From: Kitagawia praeruptora
Taxonomy: Eukaryota; Streptophyta; Magnoliopsida; Apiales; Apiaceae
Direction: 5' to 3'
NCBI GenBank assembly: GCA_037693485.1
Contig: CM075353.1
Coordinates: forward strand, 110,628,501-110,692,500
DNA: 64,000 nt
The position numbers and the translations under genes were made by a program. This document shows, one piece after another, positions 46,669-57,411 of this stretch. The notes under the pieces were generated by a model that ran no database searches, was not told the DNA's origin, and saw only the letters and a list, made by a program, of their open reading frames with translations. Within the stretch, counting starts at the first letter, position 1. Each line of letters starts with the position of its first letter.

Positions 46669-49600
46669 ATGGCAACCAAAGCTTTTGATGCTGCAGGGTT
46701 AGTTTTTCTTCCTAACAATTATGCAGCCCCGTTGGAAAATGCAAACGCTCCAGAGGCGTTTCATTTGTTTCAAAATTTCTTGAGAGATTCAGAAATTGGG
46801 AAGGCTTTAACTGCACCACCAAAACTCTCTGCTTCGCAAATTACTACTTTTTGGACAAACTCTGTGTATGATGATGGAGGAGAGTCTGACACTCCAACAA
46901 TTATTTTTACTCATGATGAATCAGAGTATATCATTACTCCAACTACGGTTAGGGATGCTCTGGATTTTGATACTTACACTTCTTACAGTGTCGTTGGTGA
47001 CGAACGTTTGCGGACAATGTTGCAGCAAATTGGTTATTCAGGAGATTTGAATAAGCTGGGGTCTCTGAAAAGGCCACTTTTGAGAAAGGAGTGGAGCTTC
47101 TTTTTCGATTGCATTACAAGGGCTTTTGGAAAGAAGACAACAAATTGGGATGCAATTCCTCTTGACAGTCTCCAAATTGGGCATGCTCTACTGTATGGAG
47201 GTAATTTTGATTTTGGTAGACTAGTCCTAATGAATTTGGGAGAACGTTTGTCAGAGTCTACATCTATTTATTTTTCTCGATTCTGTCAAATGCTATTCAG
47301 TGCTTGTGTGTCTAATCTTATAATTGCTGAAGATGATGTCATTCAGCCTTTTAAAGTTGCTAAAAGGATGTTCTCTGATTTGTCAAATAAAGATGTCACT
47401 AAACAGCAAATACCTGCTATGTTTTTGCCACTAGCCTTACAAAACTATGTCAACCAACCTCAAGATTCACAATCTGCACCATCACCACAACAACCAGAAC
47501 CACAACAAATGCCTGAACCATTAGCCACTGATCATACTGAAACCATACACTCTCATCCTATACCAGCACCTGAGTCAACACCCACAACCACTGTACCTAC
47601 TACATCTCATCAACCACAATCTGAACAAATCAATGAACCCATAAACTCTGAACACATAAACTCTGAACAAATAAACTCTGAACCAATAAACTCTGAGCCA
47701 GTACCTACTGATCAACCCCAATCCAAACCAAAAAGAAAAATACACACTGCACAGAACACCAAACACTCAAAGGCTAAACAGACATTAACTGGAGCTGTTT
47801 ATACCAGAAGAAAGATTCAAAGGGCAAACAGACCTTCACTCACACCAACTAAGGAGAGCTCTAGTGAAGAAGAAGAGGTGATTGCAGTGCCTCAAGCCAA
47901 GAGAAGGAGATTAATTCTTACAGAATCTGATGATGAGCAAGTTGTTGAAGCTCCAGAGGTGGTTTCACAGCAAACACCTACTGTTGAGGTTACAGAGAAT
48001 GCTATACTTGCAGAGGTTGAAATATCTGCAGAGGTTGAAATGCTTGCAGAGGATGCTGTGCCTGTAAATGTTGATTTACCTGAAGAGGATAACATGCCTG
48101 CAGAAGATGAAACTCATATTCTTGATTCATTCTTACCAATCTTTGATCCTATCTCACCTGTTGTTCACTCTGAAGCAACTGGTGCAGCTGATAGCCTGCA
48201 GTTATCCTCACTGAAACTGTAGCATCACACACAGAGCTGATCTCTGATGCTTATCAAATTCCTGACAAAGGTGATGAGGTTAATCAAGCAACCAAGGATA
48301 ATTCTAAGTCTATGCAAGTTGAAGCTACACATGCAAACTCTGTTGCAAAGCCTGAGCAACATGAGGAGAATATTGAAAGGATTGCAGAAGTTGTTGCAGA
48401 AATTGTGGCTGACAATGCTCAGCACAGTGGTTCTTTAGATTTTGCTCAAGCTGATGATGCAAGTGTTGAACATGAAGCTGAAGACGGTGCAAACTCTGAT
48501 TCTTCTCTGAGTGCACCAGTACAGACTGATAACAAACACACATCTTTTGCTCAGCCTTGCACATCTCATGCAATCGAACAAGAGCAACTTGCTAAATTGC
48601 TGCTAACTGGTATAAAGAAGATTGTATTTTTCCAAAAGGGAGAGCAGCTACTTTCATCCAGCAAACTGCTAGAGAAATTTCCAATCCAGAGATTTTATCA
48701 TGCTTACAAGCAACTGTGGTACAAGTCAAAACTCTGGATGGAAGATTTGCTGACACACAAAAAGAAATTGCTTCTTTGAAGACTGAGATACAGACTAGAG
48801 AACTGACAATGGAAAGAGAGTCTAAAATCAAAGCTTCACAGTTTTCTAAAGCCCAAGATACTCTCTTTGCCAGGTTAGGGAAGGTTGAAGAGAATCAGAC
48901 TGCTTTGTTTGATAAGGTTGATTCCATTGCTACCTCCTTGGAGCTCATTACATCTATACTCATTCCTGATGATGTCAAAAAGGGGGAGAGAGTTGCTAAG
49001 TCAAAATGCAAATTTTCTCAAACTCTGCTCAAACAGGATGATGCTGGAGATGGAGGAGCAAGTGACAAGAGTAAAGCTTTAATATCTGAATCAAGACAAA
49101 CTCTGAGATCTGGCAAATCTCTTAAGTCACAGTCTGTTGGAATGAACACTGAAACTCAAGGTACTTCAAAAACCAAGAGTTTGGAATTAATATCTGATCC
49201 AAAAACTGATGAAGAGTTGGCTGCTAAAATTTTTCGAGAAGAAAATGCTGAGGCTACACTTGAGGACATACAAGCTGAAGAAAAGCTATTGCAAAAAGAG
49301 CATTTAAAAGCACTAAAGTCCAAGAAAGGGAAGAAGACTGTCAAAGCTTCAAAGCCTACAATGAAAGGGATTGAAATCAAAGAGAAATTATCTGGTATTC
49401 AAGAAAAAGAAGAAGAAGAAGAAGATAAAGGAAAGTTGATAAGAAAGTCTTCTCTTGATGCTAAGTTGAAGTTAAAAAGGGTAATGGGTGAAGAGAACAA
49501 AGGCAAAATGATAGTTACAACCTCTGTTGCCACACAAGTTGTACAGACTCAAAGTAAACCTTTACCTGGGTTTTCTAGGCCAAAGATTCCGGTTCAAGAA

Positions 49601-50332
49601 CAAACAGGAGTGACTGGTGGTTATCAACACAATGTTGCTTGTTCAGGAAAGCCACCAGGCAGGAATACTTCTGGCTTAGGTTCAAGAAGAGATTTGAGAG
49701 TTAGTAACAGTCCAAGAGATCCCTCTACACTTGTTTCTCTTGGTTCTGGTATTACTCAAGAAAATCTAGACAAATTGGAATCAGTTTAACTAGTTCATCA
49801 AAGGAGCTTAGATATTCACTTTCTGTTATACTTTATGATAGATGGATCAGTGTTTAGAGTGAATGAAGAAGCAATAAAGTTAAAGTTATTTGAAGAACTT
49901 CAGTATGTTCTGCATATATTCAGAGTCAGAAATCGTCAAACACAGCTTATTGCTAATTCTATAAGGGGATATATGCAGAAAGCTAAAGTCGTTACAGGAT
50001 CAAAGTCTGCTGAAAAGTATGTTCCTAAATACAGAGATTGGAATGGAAATCTTGTAGAGATGAAGAAAGGAACTGCTAAATTAAAGACTGATCTGGGAAT
50101 TACAGTTCTTGATTTTAATTCTCAATCAGAGGAAGTCAAATTCATCAGACTGGGTAATCAGATGAGGAGAAATACAATCTATGATCTAAGAGCTGCTATC
50201 TTTTAAACTGATGAGAATGATCCAGATTTAAGAGAGATCAAGGAAGCTATGCAGATTGAACTTGAAAATGCTGAGAGAAGATTGTTGATTGACTATCTCA
50301 GAACAACTCCAGATCTTGAGGAAGTTAGGTAG
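46669..50332 (+). pseudogene. Element D extra ORF after pol (envelope-like/additional ORF of Sirevirus type), frameshifted
   Basis: Starts at ATG 46669, open to 48222 (517 codons). Related text then continues in two other frames: about 48195-48779, 48716-49789, and 49835 to 50206 and on past a TAA to about 50332. The N-terminal ~220 residues form a compact domain with FWTNSVYDDG, YIITPTTVRDAL, REWSFFFDCITRAFGKKT, TNWDAIPLDSLQIGHALLYG. I recognise this domain from extra ORFs found after pol in dicot SIRE-type elements. A Pro/Gln/Ser-rich low-complexity middle follows, then acidic AEVE-type repeats. A Glu/Lys-rich helical, probably coiled-coil segment (about 48716-48990) and a basic region come next, ending LRAAIF, then ENAERRLLIDYLRTTPDLEEV. 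No signal peptide or clear membrane segment is seen, so an envelope role is not supported by this copy. Confidence 0.7.
47641..47700 (+). repeat. Four 15-bp units ATAAACTCTGAACAA in the extra ORF
   Basis: AAACTCTG at 47643, 47658, 47673 and 47688, exactly 15 bp apart, coding for INSEH/INSEQ/INSEP/INSEP. Confidence 0.95.
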
Positions 50333-50479
50333 ACAGAATTTGTAAGTAATTTGAATTTTCTATAGATTTTGTTAAGTAATAGTTTAAACTCTGTTTGTAT
50401 GTTAAACACTGTAGACTTTGTATTTGTTTTGACATCATCATTTACTGTAAACTTGTACATTCTTGCTAATGAACAAGTT

Positions 50480-50488
50480 GGGGGAGAT
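50480..50488 (+). other. Polypurine tract, element D
   Basis: GGGGGAGAT directly before the right LTR (TGTTAGAAAT). The same sequence precedes the C right LTR (54857-54865). Confidence 0.9.
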
Positions 50489-51003
50489 TGTTAGAAATGA
50501 TTGATGAGAACAGTGTTTGGAAGCTAAAGTAACAAAATAGAGTTTAGCTGGAAGCTGTCAGAGTTTAGTTAAACACTGACTGGAAGCGCAACAGAGGTTG
50601 TTAAACTCTGTAGCGGAAGCGTCTTAGAGTCAACATTATTTGAAGATTGATTTAAGATAAATATGGAAGCAATGTCTTTGAAGATTGGAAAGCTGTCAAA
50701 GGGATTGAGTTGACTTTAAAGACGTGTAGCAATCGTGATTGATATCAATTGTATAGCTTAATTATAGGAGAATCAATTACTGATTGTACGAAGATGTATG
50801 TTTTATAAATACAGTTAGGTTAACCCTAGAAGGGTAATCGAACATAGAGATTATCATTGATTGTAACCTAAGCAGCTCTCTGTGATATTTTACATCACTG
50901 AGAGAGGAATTATTAATTCCAAACAGTTTTAAGTGTTAAAAACGTGTGTTCTTGTTAATTACTCATACAGTACTTGATTATATATTGTGTATTCGACCTA
51001 ACA
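50489..51003 (+). repeat. Element D 3' LTR, 515 bp
   Basis: Seven differences from 20063-20577, no length change. Ends CCTAACA, followed by target duplication CAAGA. Confidence 0.96.
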
Positions 51004-51008
51004 CAAGA

Positions 51009-52157
51009 CTTGAGGCCATCAGAATATTCTTGGCATTCGCAGCATTCTCAAACTTTAAGGTTTATCAAATGGATGTCAAGAGTGCTTTTCTGAATGGTAA
51101 GCTAGATGAAGAGGTATATGTACTTGAAAATGGTTTTGTTAGAGGTGTCATAGACAAAACTCTCTTCACAAAGAAACATAAGAATGATACAATATTAGTT
51201 CAAATCTATGTGGACGATATAATATTCGGGTCTACTAATGATCTTCTTTGCAAGAAATTTGCTAAGTTAATGCAGGGTAAGTTTGAAATGAGCATGATGG
51301 GTGAGCTGAAGTTCTTTCTTGGATTGCAAGTAAGTCAAAGGACAGATGGAATATTTATCTGTCAATCCAAGTATGTCAAAGAGCTTCTCAAGAAGTATCA
51401 AATGGAGGATTCATCTTCAGCAAGAACACCATCATCTACAGCTGTTAAATTTGGAGCATGTGAAAATTCTGCTAAGGTAGATATCACAAGCTACAGAGGT
51501 ATGATAGGCTCATTACTTTATCTTACTGCAAGTAGACCAGATATTATGTATGCTACGTGCTTGTGTGCAAGGTTCCAATCGGATCCTAGAGATGTTCATC
51601 CCATTGCTGTTAAAAGAATCTTGAGATATCTTAAGGGTACGCCTAACTTAGGCATCTGGTACCCTAAAGATTCTGGTTTTAATCTTGTTGGATATACAGA
51701 TTCAGATTATGCAGGAAGTGTTGTAGATAGGAAAAGCACCTCTGGGAGTTGTCAATTCCTAGGTGGCAGGTTGGTTTCCTGGTACAGCAAGAAACAGCAA
51801 ACAGTTTCCAACTCAACAGCTGAAGTTGAATACATAGCTGCTGGAAGCTGTTGTGCACAGATTTTGTGGATTAGGAATCAGCTAAGGGACTATGGCTTTG
51901 TACTTGACAAAATTCCTATTTTGTGTGATAATACAAGTGCCATAGCAATCTCCAACAATCCTGTGCAGCATACGAGGACAAAGCACATTGATATCAGGTA
52001 TCATTTCATTAGAGAGCATGTCATGAATGGTACCGTGGAGTTACATTTTGTACCCACGGAAGAACAAACAGCAGATATTTTTACTAAGTCTCTTGATGAA
52101 TCCACATTCACCAGAATTGTTGGTGAATTGGGTATGTTAAATAGTCCTAGTAATTAA
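51009..52157 (+). pseudogene. pol: Element C pol, second part: RT and RNase H with internal deletion
   Basis: Resumes after D at [38 protein letters not shown], then goes directly to [14 protein letters not shown]. Against E this lacks 40 residues (EQPPGF through AKFL, about 120 bp) in the RT fingers/palm, an in-frame deletion. The palm motif [13 protein letters not shown] is intact, then [12 protein letters not shown] and RNase H ([51 protein letters not shown]). Stop TAA at 52155. The first 20 codons of the longer open frame (from 50946) lie in the D LTR. Confidence 0.95.
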
Positions 52158-54865
52158 ACTAGTTAATATTTGAGGTTTGCTCTTTAATAATTTTCAAGTG
52201 ATTATCTTTGTAAATATTTGTTATTAAAATCACTTGTGTAATTATTTTATCAACTTAAAATATTGCTTGTTAATTCTTAAATCATTGTCATTATCTTTTT
52301 AATATATTCCTACTTACTTCTTTTAATTTTAGAATATTTTAATTTTCTCTAAAAATATTTTTCTCAAATTTTACAAGTTGAAATTAGTGAGAAATCTATT
52401 TTTGTTGAAAATTACTTTTGAATATTTGTGTTGATTTAATAAGTCATATTTTTTTCTTTAAATGATTTTCTATAAGAAAGTTATTTTATTAAGAAAATAT
52501 ATAGATTTATTAATTTACTACAAATATTTATGTAAATAGTTAATAGTTTATTAATTGGTTTGTAGTGTTTGTCCTTTTGTTATTAATGTTTGATTTCCTA
52601 AAAAGGATAACCTATGGCATTTTTTAGTATTTTCTTATTTTCTATTTAGCTATTTTTAAGTAGTTATGTTGTTGTAAATATTTTGTAAATCATTTTCTTT
52701 TATTTCTAATATTCTGTAAATATTATTAATACAGTTATTTTTTAAAAAATAAAAAAAATTTATTTAAAAAAATATATAGTATTTTTCTTTTGGTTTTAGT
52801 TTTTATTTAATATTATTATTATGTATATTATTTCTTATTTTTGTATATTATTTTTCATGTGTAAATAAATAGTTTGTATAGTATTTTCAGTTTAGTCACT
52901 ATACTTTCAAAACTTACAAACAGGTCCCTGTACTTGGTTCTTTTGTACCTATTCTGTTTAACACACACATATCATGCTGTTTTAACTTCTAATCTTTGTT
53001 GTGTTGTTGTTATTAACAGAATTTCTTATTAAGGAACATTGTTGGTATCAAAATGGTATATGTCAATTCAATTGTTTAGGAACTAACGTTTGATTTTCAT
53101 GTTCTAACAATTGGAAGACAAGACCTAACAAGTGTTAACAAGTGGTAACAGTTGGTATCTAACATACAGGATCTAAAACATGATAAAATAGTTTTGTTTG
53201 TATTGGTTTAAACATTAACATTCATTAATTTGATTAATATTTATTGTTAATTGGATTTTTGTTTATGTTTTTGTTTAGTAAAACCGGCTCAAGATCTATA
53301 TCTTTTTTAATTCAAAATCTCTTTCTATAGTTGTGATTGCTTACATCGTAAATCTTTTGAAATCACAACTGTATATCATTCTATCTCTATTGCTCATATT
53401 CTGTGATGCAGGTTCATCTAAATGGAGTTTTGTTTTCTCACATGATTAGTCATGAGGTTGTAAACCCAACAACTTTTATCCCAGACTACAGTCAAATTCA
53501 AACACATTCTGACTTACCCCCTAAAAGGAAGTTACCTATCAGACTAAAGGTCACCAGGGAGTAACTGCACATGATGCAGCAAATAAGGATGTGTGGGATA
53601 TTCAGTTGGAGAGTCACTATCTTATACACTAACCAAAATATTTCATATGAACAAAGTGAGATTGCACACACTAAGGCTGAATTGACGGAAACCTGTAATC
53701 CAACCATTTTACGGTTAGGATTATAAGTTAAAGGTTTTTTAATGAACTAAGTGTCTTCACAGACATAAGAAGGAAATCTTGATCTCAATGCTAAATTTCT
53801 AGATCATTGTTTACCTTCTCAGAATTCAAATCTGAAAACCTTAAAAAGGGAAACTTAGCAACTTGTAGATTATGACTCAGATTCGTCTGACGAGTCCAAC
53901 GAGGATATGGGATTTGCGAACTCCCATTGCACCACCACTGACCTCTCTTGAAGAGGCTAGGGTGATTTTTCCTTGCAGGTACACTAAAGGATGTTGGAGC
54001 AATGAGTGATATGAGTGATACACTAGTGAGCAAGAGTGTAAACAAAGAGAGAAGTGAGACACTCAACATAAATGAGTGGAGAGAAGAGTGAAACACTTGT
54101 AAGGTACACTAAACACTATCACACACTCACAGTGAGGAAGAAAATGAAACTTCCTTTCTAACAAAGAACTCTATAATTGGTACAACTACTTTGTCAACTA
54201 ATTGATTGGAGGATTCCTCAACTAAGGGGGAGAAGTAAGGGGGTACAAGAAAAAGGAGATTAGGTTAGAAAGGGGGAGCATTTACAGACTGTGCTTTGGA
54301 GGAGAAGCAAGTCAAGTTACTAAGGGGGAGCCTTAGATGGAGAAGTAAGGGGAGATTTAGTTGAGAAGAAAGGGGAGATATAAGGAGAAGATTACATCAC
54401 AATACTATTCAATTAGTCTTTCAATGTACTATGTATGAAGGCTAACTGGAGGAGTAGTAGATTTCCTAGAAGTTATAGAAATGGTATTGATTCACCATTG
54501 TCTATTTATTAGGAGCAGTTGTTTTTCTTAAGTGAGAAAAGCTGTGTCAGAAAAGGGAAGTGATTGTAAATCAAGAACTGCTGATAATCACCAATGTAAG
54601 ATGTGAAGAATTATCAGGCAGAGATATGAAGAATCAGAAATGAAGATGAGTTATCTATTGAAGATCAGTTCAGTGTAGAGGAACAATCATCTATCATTTC
54701 ATCAACTGAGGATTCTGGAATTGTTAAATTTAAACCAGAGAAATTTTTTTAATGTACTATTTGCTAAGCTCCTAAATGCTTAATCTTTTTCTTGTTTAAG
54801 TGAGTTAGTTGAGTTATCCTCTAGGTATTTGATTGTTATTGTCTACCAAACAAATAGGGGGAGAT
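52158..54865 (+). other. 3' non-coding region of C with multiple purine motifs
   Basis: 2.7 kb without a credible gene. 52160-52900 is very T/A-rich. 54220-54376 holds a cluster of GGGGGAG/GGGGAG words (for example at CTAAGGGGGAGAAG, AAAGGGGGAGCAT, TAAGGGGGAGCC, AAGGGGAGAT). Repeated polypurine-tract-like motifs upstream of the 3' LTR are a described hallmark of Sireviruses. The true tract is GGGGGAGAT at 54857-54865. Confidence 0.75.
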
Positions 54866-56475
54866 TGAAAGGCATATGATGTAGCCTATTTGTATTTCGA
54901 GGATACAACTCAACTTAAACAAGATTGTAATAGTAAATAGTATATAGACTGTCACAAGGAATCTCAGATTGTATTATCTGTCAGAAGAAAAAGATCAAGG
55001 TCAATCTACAGACTTGAGGAATTGCTACATTGAAAGAAGCTCAGACATCTGATCAAGCCTCGGTGGAGTATTCGTCAAGAAGTTGATTCGTTTAAAGTGA
55101 CAGAGATTTCAAGGTGACAGAGATAGTACAGAAAATTAAAGAGAGATGAGACAAGAAAAAGGACCACGTGTTTAAAGTCAGAAATGAAGAATAATCATTG
55201 GAGTTAGTCGTTCATGAACCAGACAGTACATCGAACGTCAACAGAAAATTCAATGGTATTTCTTTATTAATTTCAGTGGTTCGAGAAAAGATTGAGCTAT
55301 CATGTGATTTATATTAATTCTTATTTAATTAATATATTATGTAATTGATTTAATTAATAAATTAATTCTTTCTGAATTAATTAATTTATTAAATTAATTA
55401 TCATGTTAATTAACTTTGAATTAATGTATTAATCTAAAATGATTTAATTAATTAATTAATGAATTAATCTTTAGTTGATTAGTTTATTAAGTTAATTAAT
55501 TAAATTAGATATTAAATCAGTTGGGCTACATGTTTAAATTGTTGGGCTGGATTGAAAAAAAGGCTTTGGGCTCAAGCCCAATAGAAAGGTTAATTAGTAC
55601 AAAGTTGGGTGACTTAGTTGCACTTTTGTGTGTGAACACAAACTTCACGAATTGTTTACAAATGGTGGCTAGAGATTGTCTTGGCAAGGTTAAATGGATT
55701 GTCTTCGCAGTACAAAGCTAATTGTCTTGGTAGTTCAGGATTGTCTTGGCGATTGTCTTGGTAGTACAAAGCTGATTGTCTTGGAAGAACAGATTGTCTT
55801 GGCGATTGTCTTGGCAGTACAAAGCTGATTGTCTTGGTAGTTCAGGATTGTCTTGGCGATTGTCTTGGCAGTACAAAGCTGATTGTCTTGGAAGAACAGA
55901 TTGTCTTGGCGATTGTCTTGGCAGTACAAATCGGATTGTCTTGGAAGAACAGATTGTCTTGGAGATTGTCTTTGATGTACAAATTGAATATGAAATTGGC
56001 AGGGACTTCACATATAAGATCAACCAAGGCGGCTCAACACAAAATACTACAACATAATATCTTTCAACCAAGAACAAAGCTTTCTCTCTCATTTTCTCTC
56101 AAGAACACAAGAGCTAGAAAAATTCATAGAAAATCAAGTTCATCATATTTGTAAAATCTGATCCGATAGAACTTGTTTATTTGTATCTCTTGTACTACTA
56201 GCGAGTTTTTACTCCTAGAACATATCTTGATTTTTATTAACTAAATTAGAAAAGTTCATGTCGAATTTTCTAATTAGTTTTTATCAACTTGATAATTAAT
56301 CTATACTGAAATTGTAACACCCATCAAGTTAATATATTTTTATAGTCAACTTGAAAATTGTTTCAATTTATTCCGCACAAATTTGTTCAAGTCAAATTTT
56401 ATTTAAAGGACAAATTTCGATAAATTGGTATAGATTGTATTCAACCCCCCTTCTACAATCTTATCGGACCTAACA
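54866..56475 (+). repeat. Element C 3' LTR, 1610 bp
   Basis: Pairs with 14655-16247. Begins TGAAAGGCAT, ends CCTAACA, followed by TTTTC. Its repeat array (55674-55975) has 17 units against 16 in the 5' LTR. Confidence 0.95.
55674..55975 (+). repeat. ATTGTCTTGG repeat array in C 3' LTR (17 units)
   Basis: Same unit order as the left array except for one extra GATTGTCTTGGAAGAACA unit (near 55878-55895) after the third CAGTACAAAGCT spacer. Confidence 0.92.
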
Positions 56476-57101
56476 TTTTCCTATTTCAAATCCAAAACCT
56501 CCCATCTCTCCCTTAAAAATTCTAAACCTATATCCATTCTAATTCTTTTTCTTTTATTCATTAAATCCTATTTCTATCCTATATCAAATTTCAAATCCCA
56601 CCCAAATTATTTCCTTTTCACATTAAAATTCTTAAATCCATCCTATCACTCCATTGTCTATATATACCCATACATACACACCCAATTCATTCTCTTCATC
56701 CTCTACATCTCTAAAAATTCAAGTTTTGGGGAATTAGTACAAGTTCACCTCTTCGATTCGTAGTTGGGAATTTTTTATTACGAATTTCTGTTCTTGTAAA
56801 TTGGGGGTTTTGTATTATTCTTGTTCATTGGGTATTTTTGGAGTGATATTGCTTGGTGGTTTTTGGTGGGATATTTCTTGGTGGATGTTGGTGAAGCTAT
56901 TGTTGAGTGGGGTTTTGGTTATTATGGCTCCTAAGCGAATGAGGGGTGGTTTTCACACCTGACACCTTGATTCCAGGGGAGTTTTCTTTCTTTTCTTTTT
57001 AGTGTAGTTTTATTTTGTTTTTAGTTGTAGTTTTGTATCTTGTTCATTGGGGACAATGAACCGCTTAAGTGTGGGGAATGGTTCTCAATGTTAAGAGAAT
57101 T
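56476..57101 (+). mobile_element. Continuation of element B2 (3' non-coding part)
   Basis: Matches B1 8869-9499 almost base for base: pyrimidine-rich stretch, TTCATTGGGGACAATG at about 57041, AAGTGTGGGGA at about 57067. It ends in GTTAAGAGAATT (57090-57101), where the sequence switches to a copia RNase H. No gene. Confidence 0.9.
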
Positions 57102-57411
57102 TTTAGATATCTCAAAGGAACTCCAAATCTTGGTTTGTGGTACCCTAGAGAATCTGATTTCTCCCTAATTGGCTATTCAGACTCTGATTATGCAGGGTGC
57201 AAAATAGACAGGAAAAGCACTACAGGTACATGTCAATTCTTGGGAAACAGATTGATTTCTTGGGCAAGCAAGAAGCAACAATCTGTCTCAACCTCAACTG
57301 CAGAAGCTGAGTACATAGCAGCATGCAGTTGTTGTGTACAACTCCTTTGGATAAGAAATCAGTTGATGGATTATGGTATGACACTTAGTAATATTCCTAT
57401 GTTGTGTGATA
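57102..57411 (+). pseudogene. Element H: copia RNase H fragment
   Basis: Reads [54 protein letters not shown], then IPMLCD, where E's LTR cuts in after TGTGATA. SIRE-type RNase H, closest in style to C, D and E but not identical to any of them. The open frame from 57069 to 57437 is a chimera, with its first ~9 codons from B2 and its last few from the E LTR. No other part of this element is in the window. Confidence 0.9.

Larger units (their letters stand above)
20063..51003 (+). mobile_element. Element D: SIRE-type copia element with extra ORF, inserted in C
   Basis: Two 515-bp LTRs (20063-20577, 50489-51003; seven differences by eye, about 1.4%), TG...CA, flanked by CAAGA (20058-20062 and 51004-51008). 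Removing D and one CAAGA restores the C reading ...GCA AGA CTT GAG GCC... Internal order is primer site, gag, pol, 2 kb non-coding, extra ORF, polypurine tract. It is itself split by the solo LTR F and the element G. D without these is about 12.5 kb. Its gag and pol have several stops but remain about 95% like E. Confidence 0.96.
14655..56475 (+). mobile_element. Element C: SIRE-type Ty1/copia element, interrupted by D
   Basis: The LTRs are 1593 bp (14655-16247) and 1610 bp (54866-56475), TG...CA, with TTTTC duplicated on both sides (14650-14654 and 56476-56480). B1 around 8868-8885 shows the target uninterrupted. Internal order is primer site, gag, pol, a 2.7 kb 3' non-coding region with purine motifs, then the polypurine tract. 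D (20063-51003) splits the RT region. About 26 substitutions plus one 18-bp repeat unit and one C-run base separate the LTRs (about 1.6%). Own length without D and its duplicated 5 bp is about 10.9 kb, typical of this lineage. Confidence 0.95.

Noticed and set aside
50946..51008. Apparent 20-residue leader on the C RT/RNase H frame.
   Set aside because: It is the end of the D LTR plus the CAAGA duplication read through by chance.
53498..54096. Minus-strand Leu/Ser-rich frames in the C 3' region that look membrane-like.
   Set aside because: They are short, overlap each other, lie opposite purine-rich non-coding DNA, and lack a plausible start context.
57069..57101. Methionine start of the RNase H fragment H.
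   Set aside because: It lies in B2 non-coding sequence, and the frame is joined only by the microhomology junction.
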